Positions 22,823 to 30,607 of a DNA stretch of 64,000 nt are shown here, piece by piece. The notes below the pieces were generated by a model. That model did no database searches, was not told where the DNA came from, and saw only the letters and a program-made list of their open reading frames with translations. Origin of the DNA: Bordetella ansorpii (lineage in GTDB: Bacteria; Pseudomonadota; Gammaproteobacteria; Burkholderiales; Burkholderiaceae_B). The DNA is taken from the NCBI RefSeq assembly GCF_900078705.1, contig NZ_FKIF01000008.1, positions 310,001-374,000 of the forward strand, given 5' to 3'. The position numbers and the translations under genes were made by a program. Numbering within the stretch: position 1 is the first letter of the stretch; the number at the start of each line of letters is the position of its first letter.

Positions 22823-23245
22823 TTAATTCCCCTCTTGCTTAGCGATGCGGGCCAATTCGGCCAGGTCGGGTGCAGAGGCGCGGCGTAGCCGCACCAGATC
22901 CCCTTTGTTGCTGACGGAGGCGGGCGAAGCCTGCGCGCAGTGCTGCGATGGCGCGGTCGTATCGGGAGGCGTCCGTTGGCCCGGTGAGTGGGACGTAGGC
23001 TGAGCCTGACGCTTGCGCCAACGACGCAAAGCGGACTTCAGCCCAGCCAGGGTGATCGGCAGATCACGCGCAACCAGTTGATCGACGATGTCTTGGCGTG
23101 CAACGCCAGAGGCCACCAGTTCGGCGATGGTCGGCATGAGAAGGCGCAAGCGGGCGCGGCGCGAGCCGCTGGCCAGGCCCGCCAGCTCACTCTTTAAAGG
23201 GTCGATATGCACGAGGATCTCCAGCACAAGACGATGCGTCTGCAT
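22823..23245 (-). CDS. stbA: StbA-like DNA-binding protein
   Basis: A 140-residue protein. LMPTIAELVASGVARQDIVD followed by ITLAGLKSALRRWRKRQ reads as the helix-turn-helix domain of StbA-type proteins, ending in the characteristic Arg/Trp/Lys helix. The C-terminal 60 residues are Ser/Pro/Gln-rich and likely disordered. In R388, StbA binds repeats next to the transfer origin and controls plasmid positioning. The gene precedes stbB-like and stbC-like genes in the same order. The assignment rests on the domain pattern and synteny. Confidence 0.65.
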   Translation of the reverse strand: MQTHRLVLEILVHIDPLKSELAGLASGSRRARLRLLMPTIAELVASGVARQDIVDQLVARDLPITLAGLKSALRRWRKRQAQPTSHSPGQRTPPDTTAPSQHCAQASPASVSNKGDLVRLRRASAPDLAELARIAKQEGN

Positions 23246-23335
23246 CCCTTGCGTCCTGCGGTTATTGATGGGTGATTAAGAGGACGAGCGCGCTGCTGGC
23301 AAAGGCGGATCGATCATCGACATGATGCAGACCAG

Positions 23336-24361
23336 CTACTTTTCCAGGTCGCTGAAACCTTCGTTTTGACGAGAAGCGTCTGTGCGTTGCAGGTCTGGGT
23401 TTGTTGACCCCTCGGCAGCGTGGATGACACCGACTTGCCCGTAGGGATACCGGATGTCTACGCGCGTCCCTACCAAGGACGACAGTTCTGCGCCCGCAAT
23501 GCGGCTGATGTCGTGGCTTATCCGGGCGCCATCCTCCAAACGCTGGATCACCTTTGACCCGACGATGCTTTCTAAGACGCCGGTGTATTGTTGTCCAGGA
23601 AGCGTCTTCGCTTCGGCGGGCCGTTCCTCGAAAGCCGAAATCGTTGCCGCAGAAGCTACAGGGGCAACCATCGATTCGCTCGGCGTTGGATAGGTGTAGC
23701 CGCTGGGAAGCTGTCCGTATGGTACGAATTGCTTGGCCATTTCATGGCTTGCACGATAGTTGTCGGCGAGGTTGAATGCCTCCTGCATTGGCATCGTATT
23801 GAAGCGCGGACCTTCGGCATCTTCGTGCAGCAAGACTGTGTTTTCCAGCACAAGCGCATTGCCCGCCTTGTCGATGGCGAGGATTTGCATTGAGCTGCGC
23901 TCTCCAGCTTCCGAGTTGAAAATGGCGTGGTGTGCGTTGGAGGGCTCGCGATCTGCCTCGTAGATCTCGCCTCTGTACTGTGCGGGCACCGTTTCTTGTA
24001 GATTCGGCGCGTCTAAGACGTAGGTGAAGCGATCGAGGACCTCCGCATCTTGTGGCAGGTCGTGTACCGATGCACCCGTCCAGCCGGCAACTTGCGTGTT
24101 CAATAAGTGTATATGATCCTCGACGGGGTCTTCCCATTCCCCATTGAGCTTGAGTTGGGAGATATCGACATATTCGTCTGTATCGAAATCGGGCTCGAGG
24201 ATTTCGACTCCGTCAGGGTCCACCAGTGGTATGTGCTCCGGCGGCGCCGGCGGGCTTGCTTCGGGCTCCACGGGACTACCTTGCTCTTTCCTGGCCGCGC
24301 TATCGGCTTCGTCATGGCGAAACACGCGCGCGATGCGGTCCATCATTGCTGAGATTTTCAT
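23336..24361 (-). CDS. KfrB-like domain protein of the conjugation module
   Basis: A 341-residue protein. Residues 1-60 are charged and Pro/Glu-rich. The middle (80-215) is a folded region I do not recognise, with NAHHAIFNSEAGERSSMQIL and ALVLENTVLLHED. Residues 254-316 (PGQQYTGVLES, then VIQRLEDG, then VDIRYPYGQVGVIHAA) match the KfrB-like domain also present in the Fic toxin and in the virB8-virB9 insert. It sits between the candidate origin and the stb genes. There is no membrane segment or signal peptide. A role in DNA processing or positioning is possible, but only from context. Confidence 0.65.
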   Translation of the reverse strand: MKISAMMDRIARVFRHDEADSAARKEQGSPVEPEASPPAPPEHIPLVDPDGVEILEPDFDTDEYVDISQLKLNGEWEDPVEDHIHLLNTQVAGWTGASVHDLPQDAEVLDRFTYVLDAPNLQETVPAQYRGEIYEADREPSNAHHAIFNSEAGERSSMQILAIDKAGNALVLENTVLLHEDAEGPRFNTMPMQEAFNLADNYRASHEMAKQFVPYGQLPSGYTYPTPSESMVAPVASAATISAFEERPAEAKTLPGQQYTGVLESIVGSKVIQRLEDGARISHDISRIAGAELSSLVGTRVDIRYPYGQVGVIHAAEGSTNPDLQRTDASRQNEGFSDLEK

Positions 24362-24499
24362 GGCGGTCCCTCTGGTCTGGAAATCTGGTGCGCCGTGCTG
24401 GATGGGCTGCGGGCCGAGGCGCGGCGTGAGGACCGGCAGTGCTCGAAAGGATCAAATCGTCAGGCTGACGATTGAGTCTGCCAAGAGCAGCGTTTCGCG

Positions 24500-24697
24500 C
24501 GCGACTCTCTCTCTATACCTGTTTGAACCTATAACCACCTATATATTGATGGTCCCGTTTGTGGGCTTATTCAGGGTTCCGAAACCGGCATGATTCACCG
24601 TCCCGTATCCGGGATGATTTGGCCGTTGAACCGGGATCATTCCGTTTTTGGAACGGTTCCCAAAACGGTATTGCTCCGCCTGGGTTATCCACAGCCG
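24500..24697. other. oriV: Candidate replication origin: iteron-like repeats and DnaA box
   Basis: A perfect DnaA box TTATCCACA lies at 24685-24693. Three repeats of the type A[AT]CCGG[GC]AT[GC]ATT lie at 24583-24595, 24607-24619 and 24629-24641, spaced 24 and 22 bases, about two helical turns. A GGAACGGTTCC palindrome is centred near 24655, and an AT-rich stretch lies at 24505-24550. The region directly follows the Rep-like gene. The remaining part of the gap (24362-24500) shows nothing clear. Confidence 0.55.
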
Positions 24698-25483
24698 CTA
24701 TCCATCCCCCGCTGCCCGGCGCTCCAGTTCGATATGGGCACGCGCGAGGTAGGCTTCCGTAGACTCACCGGGTGCGGCCTCGATACCGGCAGCGCGAGCT
24801 TGTGCCAGAAGCCATGCCTGTCGGCTCTGTGTCGTCTGGATGGGTCTTGCGCCCCGGGATGATTCGTCGGTGCGATCGGGCGCTTCGCGTAAGACCCATA
24901 GCCGCCAGCTTGCGAACCAGTCTGCGCTGTAGCCGGCCGCGCCGGGTTTGGAGCGCCAGTAAGCGTGGAATGTCGTGGCCATTGCTTCAATGCGGCTCAT
25001 ACTCCATCGGGGGCGCACACGCCGGGCCCATTCCCGCCAGTCACCGGGGAGTGTCCACTGATCGGGCAGGCGGGTGCCGGCGTCGTAGGCCGGGTTGCGA
25101 AGATGCTTGTAGGCAGACGCATGGGGCGAGGGCGCAGGGCGAGCGGGAAGGCTGGTCAGCGCATGTTCCTGGACCGAAGGAGCGGTCCCGCAGATTGGCT
25201 GCTCTGCTGGCTGACCGTTCAGGCGCCATACCGTTATGCGCCGCGTGGAGCCAGCGCGCAGCCCGGAGTCCTTGATAATTCCAATCGCGCAGAGACGTTT
25301 CAGGGCGTCTAGAATGGTCTTGCGATCCAGATGCGTCGCGGCTGCGAGGTCATCCACGCTGGCGTAGGCCGTCCAGTCCTCGGCGTTGTATCGCACACCC
25401 CAGGCAAGAACCAGCAGGACCAGCTTGGAGGAGGGGCGCTCGGCATCTACCTGCAAGGCCCAGTTGACGGCGGCCACACTCAT
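24698..25483 (-). CDS. Winged-helix replication-initiator-like protein
   Basis: A 261-residue protein. The N-terminal 85 residues (SSKLVLLVLAWGVRYNAED, then YASVDDLAAATHLDRKTILD, then ALKRLCAIGIIKDS) form a winged helix-turn-helix of the kind in phage O and plasmid replication proteins. After a variable linker the C-terminal part (WTLPGDWREWARRVRPRWSM, then ADWFASWRLWVLRE) resembles the DnaT-like domain that recruits replication proteins. It is followed at once by a DnaA box and iteron-like repeats. It is probably the initiator of the element, though a transcriptional regulator cannot be excluded. Confidence 0.7.
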   Translation of the reverse strand: MSVAAVNWALQVDAERPSSKLVLLVLAWGVRYNAEDWTAYASVDDLAAATHLDRKTILDALKRLCAIGIIKDSGLRAGSTRRITVWRLNGQPAEQPICGTAPSVQEHALTSLPARPAPSPHASAYKHLRNPAYDAGTRLPDQWTLPGDWREWARRVRPRWSMSRIEAMATTFHAYWRSKPGAAGYSADWFASWRLWVLREAPDRTDESSRGARPIQTTQSRQAWLLAQARAAGIEAAPGESTEAYLARAHIELERRAAGDG

Positions 25484-25591
25484 ATCGATCCCCTGTGCAG
25501 CGGTAGAAGATTACCGGGTAAGTTTGACGATGACGGTTCAGCGGACCCAGCGGCACATGCATTGGCTAGGGTCGTGGCCGATGACCCTGGG

Positions 25592-25870
25592 TCAGGGTTC
25601 TTCGCTTTGCGCAATGCCTTTGATGGCACGAAGACCGGGTAGGCCATGCCGCTCGTAGAACTGCCGCCGGGCGATGAGCCACGCTTTGTACGGCCATTTG
25701 GAAGGCTGGCGGTCCCCCCAGGGATATGCTGCGGTGATGGCCCGGTGGATGTCTTCTGGCGTGTGGCCAGCGGCCCGGCCGGCCTCGAGCGCCTGCTGCA
25801 TGATGGCGTAGGCAATGGCGGTTCGAGATCGGCGCGGCGATTGCGCTGGCTTTGATCTGGAGCGCGGCAT
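25592..25870 (-). CDS. Hypothetical protein, 92 residues
   Basis: A small basic protein (MPRSRSKPAQSPRRSRTAIA, with AYPWGDRQPSKWPYKAWLIA) with a positively charged N terminus that could bind nucleic acid. The ATG at 25870 follows AAGGAT. No family is recognised. It lies between the phosphoribosyltransferase fusion and the Rep-like gene on the same strand, and may belong to the replication unit. Confidence 0.6.
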   Translation of the reverse strand: MPRSRSKPAQSPRRSRTAIAYAIMQQALEAGRAAGHTPEDIHRAITAAYPWGDRQPSKWPYKAWLIARRQFYERHGLPGLRAIKGIAQSEEP

Positions 25871-25938
25871 GGCTGATCCTTAGATTTGCTCGACCAGGGA
25901 TTTAGGTATACGCAAGCGTTCGTGTTTTCACGTTGCTC

Positions 25939-26937
25939 CTACGACCTGATGCTGGGGTTGGACAGGTGGTGACACGGCTGCCGGGGCGATGGGGGAGCAT
26001 CCTGTATGCGTCTGGGCATACGCCGGGCGCTGCGATAGTGCCAAACCACAACGGCGGGGTCTTTGGCGATGGTGACGGCTTGCGCCAGGTCGCTCTCGAA
26101 GAATTCGACAATCCGATGCGTGCAGAGCATGCGCGCCTTGAAGGTGCTTGGCGGTTCTTGCTGATCAGGTCGAAGCAGAAGCTTGCCAGGTGTAATTCCG
26201 TGGCGATGGAGCCAGCGGCGGGTTCGCGCTTCATCTGTTGTCAGCCTGCCGCTGACGATCCAATCGCCATCTCTCCATTGTGGCGGCCTGGCGAGCGGAG
26301 CGAGCTGGTCGCGTCGTTGTAACGTGACCTCTAGGCTTCGGAAATAGTCCCGCTTTGGCAAGTCCGCGACGAAAACTCCGTCTAGATCGAAAGCGGTGCG
26401 CCAGTATGGGCAGTCCAGATCCATAGCCGAGGCCTGTCGTTGTGCATCGGTAGGGCCGGCCTGCGCCCTCTCCCAGGGAAACCAATGCCGCTCGCCAGGG
26501 GAAAGACGCACACCGATATCGGGAACGATTCGACTAAGGTCGTCACTACACACGACCATGATGTCCGCCGCTATGCCACGGGTGTGCAACTTGGCTGCGA
26601 CGTCGAGCAATGTGTTCCCCTTGCCGGCGACATCCTCTACGAGAAGGACCCGGCGTGTCGCAAAACTGGAAGGCAGGTGTACGTGTCTTGATCGCCGGTC
26701 GTAATAGGCCACACGCAGCGGTAGGTCGGTGCTTTGGGCGACCATGCATGCGAGGTACAGGCCACCGCGGGCTATGCCCACCACCGCGTCATAACCGCGG
26801 TCCATGATGAAGCGACGATGCAGCAATGCCAGCGTTTCGATGTCCTCGTATCGAAACAGGCGCCGGCGCTCACCGCCAATAAGAAGGGGAATACCGAGGC
26901 GGCCGAGACGGGGAAGCGCTTCCATATACCGCTCCAT
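25939..26937 (-). CDS. Phosphoribosyltransferase-HAD hydrolase fusion protein
   Basis: A 332-residue protein. Residues 1-160 are a type I phosphoribosyltransferase: YDAVVGIARGGLYLACMVAQ (49-68) and the PRPP loop VLLVEDVAGKGNTL (97-110). Residues 178-302 read as a HAD-type domain: motif I FDLDGV (183-188), motif II IVSGR (227-231), a lysine at 267 and FFESDLAQA (279-287). The fusion would link making or salvaging a nucleotide-like compound to dephosphorylation. The substrate is unknown. It sits 33 bases after virB11 on the same strand, an unusual place. A second ATG at 26925 has the better ribosome-binding site. Confidence 0.8.
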   Translation of the reverse strand: MERYMEALPRLGRLGIPLLIGGERRRLFRYEDIETLALLHRRFIMDRGYDAVVGIARGGLYLACMVAQSTDLPLRVAYYDRRSRHVHLPSSFATRRVLLVEDVAGKGNTLLDVAAKLHTRGIAADIMVVCSDDLSRIVPDIGVRLSPGERHWFPWERAQAGPTDAQRQASAMDLDCPYWRTAFDLDGVFVADLPKRDYFRSLEVTLQRRDQLAPLARPPQWRDGDWIVSGRLTTDEARTRRWLHRHGITPGKLLLRPDQQEPPSTFKARMLCTHRIVEFFESDLAQAVTIAKDPAVVVWHYRSARRMPRRIQDAPPSPRQPCHHLSNPSIRS

Positions 26938-26970
26938 TGTCAGGGAAGGTAATCTGGCTCTGATGCGGAT

Positions 26971-27993
26971 CTACTGGTTGGCGAGCCGTGTCGCGGCCAT
27001 CGAGTCGTAGTGCAGTTCCACTACGCGCCTGTCGGCCATGTAAATGACCAAGTCCAAGGTGCGGTGCAAATATTCACGGATCGCCGGCAATGCCATCTGC
27101 TGGCCTGCTGGTGACTGCTTGACGAGCCAGGCAATGCGGTCGAACGTGCCGCGGGCATCGTTGGCATGGGTCGTCGTAATGCCGCCGGGATGGCCAGTAT
27201 TCAGTGCGCTCAGATACTCCCAGGCCTCGGCACCCCGCAGCTCAGCGAGAAACACCCTGTCTGGGGAGCTACGCATGCAAGCCGCGAGACAATCGGTCGC
27301 CGATACCCTGCCAGCGTCCGGCCCGTAGAGCATGTGTACGCGATTTGGATGGTTGGGCAGAAACAGCTCGTGAACATCCTCGATGGTGATAAGGCGCTCA
27401 TCGACTGGAACCAACTCCATGAGCGAGCGTGCGAAGGTGGTTTTGCCGGACCCGGTGCGCCCAGCGATGACGATGTTGCAGCGCAGTTGCACCGCACGGG
27501 TGAGAAAATCAACCATGCGGCACTCGTGTTTTAGCGCCAGCAATTCGGCTTCGCGCTCGGAAAGGGGCGCGGCATCGGCTGAAGGAATGGGGCTGACATC
27601 GCGCCAATTCTCAAACGCGCCTTCGGCCTCCAGAACAGCGAGGGACTTGACCACCAGGCCGTGTTTGCGGATGTTCAGCGACAGCGTGCCGTCGATCACC
27701 GCCGGTGGCTGTGCGACTTGACCCCGTTCGCCATTGGGCAGCGTCATGGACAGAATGGGTGCAGGCGCCAGTCCGTTGTAGACCGTGATGGCATCTGCCA
27801 GGGCAGCGAGATAGTCGTAGGTCAGAATCGCAGCGACATGCTGCTGCCAGCCTGATCGGCCACGCACGAACAGCACACCCGGCCGCGGAATGGCGATTTC
27901 GGTCACGTCCCGGTCATCCAACCAGCTTTGTATTGGGCGCAGCAACTGACGCACCGCCAGCGCCCGCCCATCCTGATCTGGGCGATCTTGCAT
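26971..27993 (-). CDS. virB11: VirB11 type IV secretion ATPase
   Basis: A 340-residue hexameric traffic ATPase. The Walker A IAGRTGSGKTT lies near residue 176-186 and IEDVHELFLP (Asp box) near 204-213. The Walker B-like strand is DRVFLAELRG, followed by the His box NTGHPGGITTTHAN. It works at the inner-membrane base of the channel with VirB4 and the coupling protein. The ATG at 27993 follows AGAAGGAT. A TTG seven codons earlier is less likely. It is the last virB gene of the operon. Confidence 0.95.
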   Translation of the reverse strand: MQDRPDQDGRALAVRQLLRPIQSWLDDRDVTEIAIPRPGVLFVRGRSGWQQHVAAILTYDYLAALADAITVYNGLAPAPILSMTLPNGERGQVAQPPAVIDGTLSLNIRKHGLVVKSLAVLEAEGAFENWRDVSPIPSADAAPLSEREAELLALKHECRMVDFLTRAVQLRCNIVIAGRTGSGKTTFARSLMELVPVDERLITIEDVHELFLPNHPNRVHMLYGPDAGRVSATDCLAACMRSSPDRVFLAELRGAEAWEYLSALNTGHPGGITTTHANDARGTFDRIAWLVKQSPAGQQMALPAIREYLHRTLDLVIYMADRRVVELHYDSMAATRLANQ

Positions 27994-28023
27994 GGGTCCC
28001 GATCCTTCTGGCAAGGCGCGTTG

Positions 28024-29181
28024 TCAGCGGTTCGTTGGCACCAACTGGTAGACGCTGCTGAAGTCCAAGTCGCGCGCAACGAAGACGCCGATCCGTTCAG
28101 CCTGGTTCTTATATAGCGTGGGAGGGATGTTTATCGAGTTCTCGAGCACTTTCTCTACCGCGCCCGCAGCCGCATCCCCGGTGCTGTCAAAGCGGATGGA
28201 GTCGCCGTTACGGTTTCGTTCGGAGACCCAGTTGCCGAAATCGTCGATCAGGCTGATCATCACAGCGCCACCAAAGCGTTCCCAGAAATGGCTGTCTATC
28301 GCGCCATCCAGCCCCGCCTCGCCTAATGGACCAGTGCCGGGAGAATCCAGCTCGATGGCTACGCCGTTCGGTGTTTCCATGCGCGACCACACCACGCCGA
28401 TTCGGCGCTGCCCCTGCGACAGCGAGCCCCGCTGGTAGCCGACGAACAGCGTGCCAGCATCGATCAGCACGACTCTGCCGTTGGCAGATCGGACTTCGCG
28501 GGGGGTGTGGCACGTCACCATCCCAGCCTGGGCGCTGACCAGGCGAGTCTGCATGACGCAATCGATCATGGCACCCTGGGTGAGCAGGTAGTTACGGTCC
28601 GGCAGCAGCCTGGCCGACGACCCGGTTAATCGAAGTGGTTGCAGGCCGTCGGCCATCGGCCCGGAGTCGACTGCCGGCGGCGGAGCCGAGTTCGATGGTT
28701 CAGCGCCGTTCTGCTGCCGGCCTTCTCGTTCTCCAGCCAGCGGACTGCTCAACCGTCGTTGCTGCACCATGTCGGGCAAGGATGCAGTGACCTCGGGTAC
28801 TGTCCAGAAAGCACGTGAAGGAGGATCGGCTTCCTTCGAAGGTTCTGGGTCAGGCGCTGGCGATGTGGGCTCAGGCGGTGGCGCCGTAGGTGCTGGCGCC
28901 GGTGGCTGCAACTTCAGCCGTGGAAGGACGTTCTCGACGCGGGCAGCATCGGCGGACTTCTTCTTGCCCTCAGCCGTGTGCAGTGCCCGCCAGGTCAGTC
29001 CCCCCAGCGCGCCGACGACGATCACCATCAGCAACAGCATGAATGCCTTGGCGCCGCGCGGGGGCGTGCGGCGTGGCGTGTCGGTGAAGCCGGGGCCGCG
29101 CGCGCCAATGTCATCAGCCGCGCTGCGCTCCAGCTCATCCACGGCATCGATGGCCGCAGGGCGACGTAGAGGCCATTTCAT
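28024..29181 (-). CDS. virB10: VirB10 channel scaffold protein
   Basis: A 385-residue protein. A short cytoplasmic part is followed by one membrane helix (AFMLLLMVIVVGALGGLTW) near 46-65, then a long Pro-rich periplasmic linker. The TrbI/VirB10 beta-barrel domain begins around 190 (LPDRNYLLTQGAMIDCVMQT, then GRVVLIDAGTLFVGYQRG) and ends with IPPTLYKNQAERIGVFVARD. It spans both membranes and forms the core complex with VirB7 and VirB9. The start overlaps the virB9 stop as ATGA. Confidence 0.96.
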   Translation of the reverse strand: MKWPLRRPAAIDAVDELERSAADDIGARGPGFTDTPRRTPPRGAKAFMLLLMVIVVGALGGLTWRALHTAEGKKKSADAARVENVLPRLKLQPPAPAPTAPPPEPTSPAPDPEPSKEADPPSRAFWTVPEVTASLPDMVQQRRLSSPLAGEREGRQQNGAEPSNSAPPPAVDSGPMADGLQPLRLTGSSARLLPDRNYLLTQGAMIDCVMQTRLVSAQAGMVTCHTPREVRSANGRVVLIDAGTLFVGYQRGSLSQGQRRIGVVWSRMETPNGVAIELDSPGTGPLGEAGLDGAIDSHFWERFGGAVMISLIDDFGNWVSERNRNGDSIRFDSTGDAAAGAVEKVLENSINIPPTLYKNQAERIGVFVARDLDFSSVYQLVPTNR

Positions 29182-30008
29182 TGGGATGGCTCCTCACGGA
29201 TGATGCGCTTTACATCGGGGCTGACCGTACCGGTTGGAAGTGGTTGTGCGCGGCTTTGATGTGCTGCCTCGTTGTGTATGGCAAGCACCTGCTGACCCAG
29301 CCTCAGCCGCCACAATGCCGTTACGCGGTCCACCACTACCGTGCGAGGGTTCGCCATGTGCCGGTTGGCGATGACTTCCTGGCCGTCAGCGTCGACCTGG
29401 TAGATCTGCGGCAACTCCTGCCCCGGTGCAAACTCGAACCACGTGCTGGCACCGTCATCCCACGCATGAATGGGGGCAATGGATCGATGGCCGCTCATGG
29501 TGTAGGCCTGCCAGTTGTGCACCGCCTGAGCGGCGCCCAGTGCCTGCGCCACCTGCTGGCGCTCTGCGCTTTGACGAGCGGCTTCCCGCTCGGTGTCAGG
29601 ATGGCGGATGGTCAGTTTGTAAAGGGCTGATGTGTGGCGGTCGTGGGAATACGAGAGCCGAAAGGCGTAATTGCGCCGGTCCGTCAGGACGATGAGATTC
29701 GTATCGGCTTGCTCTGCCCGCGGCTTGAGCAGGATGCGGTCTCCCCGTTCTGCGAACTCATAGGCGCCGCTGTCGCCAAACGCATGGCTGACGTACTTTT
29801 CGCCGGGCTCCAGCTCGATGAGCGTCGCGGTGCCCAGCACTGTATCGACCTGGATCACGTCCAGTGGGTTGTAGGCGACAAGGCGCACGCGGTGGTCGTA
29901 GTCGGTGGCCACTGGCCGGTCCAGGGCCCAGGACGGGGCGGGCAGCAGGTATGCGGCGGCAACGGCCAGCCATGCTGCCTGTCGGAAGCGTAGGGATGTC
30001 ATTGGCAT
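29178..30008 (-). CDS. virB9: VirB9 core complex protein
   Basis: A 276-residue protein with a signal peptide ending at SWA (MPMTSLRFRQAAWLAVAAAY...). The N-terminal domain has VRLVAYNPLDVIQVDTVLGT and ELEPGEKYVSHAFGDSGAY, typical of VirB9/CagX. RPRAEQADTNLIVLTDRRNY and the C-terminal FVVDR-like barrel strands follow. It is an outer-membrane core subunit that joins VirB7 and VirB10. The start at 30008 is chosen for the signal peptide; the longer frame upstream overlaps the KfrB-domain gene. Confidence 0.95.
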   Translation of the reverse strand: MPMTSLRFRQAAWLAVAAAYLLPAPSWALDRPVATDYDHRVRLVAYNPLDVIQVDTVLGTATLIELEPGEKYVSHAFGDSGAYEFAERGDRILLKPRAEQADTNLIVLTDRRNYAFRLSYSHDRHTSALYKLTIRHPDTEREAARQSAERQQVAQALGAAQAVHNWQAYTMSGHRSIAPIHAWDDGASTWFEFAPGQELPQIYQVDADGQEVIANRHMANPRTVVVDRVTALWRLRLGQQVLAIHNEAAHQSRAQPLPTGTVSPDVKRIIREEPSQ

Positions 30009-30045
30009 AATTCTCCGAACAGGCCCAGGCCGGGCCGCGGACGCT

Positions 30046-30603
30046 TCAGCGAGCGTGTTCCATCGCCGTTTCGTGGGGCTTTTCCAAGCGCATGGCTGCG
30101 CGGTCGTGTTCGGTGGCGGGTTCGATCCGTTGCACCAGGCCGACGCCGCGAGGGGAAAAGGGATATCGGATCGACACGTCGTCGCGGCCAAGCTCCTGTG
30201 TCGCACCGGTCAGCCCGCGACGTCCGTGGAGGATGTAGTCGCCATTTTCGGCACGCTGCACGGCATAGTCCGGCGTGAACCCGACGATCGGCCCTCGGTA
30301 CTCGCGGCCGGACTCGGGGCGTCCAACTTCTGTATCGCGCTCGCTGTAAAGGGCGATCGGCGCGCGTTCTTGATCGGCTCTACCTTCGAAGCGCTTGTGC
30401 ACGACTTCGGCCACGGCCAGCACCTGGGGCATGCGTAGATCCGCATCTTTGGGCACGTGATCCCGCCACAACTGGGTGGCGCCGTACAGGTCGTGGCGAG
30501 CGGCCCGCTCGACGTCGTTTAGCAGGGCGACGCGCTCGCTGTTCGAGAGGGCATCAGCGCCTTCGAGACGCCGGGCCAGTTGGTTCAGTTCCGTCTGGTT
30601 CAT
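30046..30603 (-). CDS. KfrB-like domain protein inserted between virB8 and virB9
   Basis: A 185-residue protein without signal peptide or membrane segment. Residues 1-80 are helical (LNQLARRLEGADALSNSERV, ALLNDVERAARHDLYG). Residues 97-160 (ESGREYRGPIVGF, then YAVQRAENGDYILHGRRG, then VSIRYPFSPRGVGLVQRI) match the KfrB-like domain of the Fic toxin and of the protein at 23336-24361. It lies four bases after the virB8 stop, so it is co-translated with the channel genes. Canonical virB operons have nothing here. It may be a cytoplasmic factor for the secretion machine or the relaxosome. Confidence 0.7.
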   Translation of the reverse strand: MNQTELNQLARRLEGADALSNSERVALLNDVERAARHDLYGATQLWRDHVPKDADLRMPQVLAVAEVVHKRFEGRADQERAPIALYSERDTEVGRPESGREYRGPIVGFTPDYAVQRAENGDYILHGRRGLTGATQELGRDDVSIRYPFSPRGVGLVQRIEPATEHDRAAMRLEKPHETAMEHAR

Positions 30604-30607
30604 GAGG

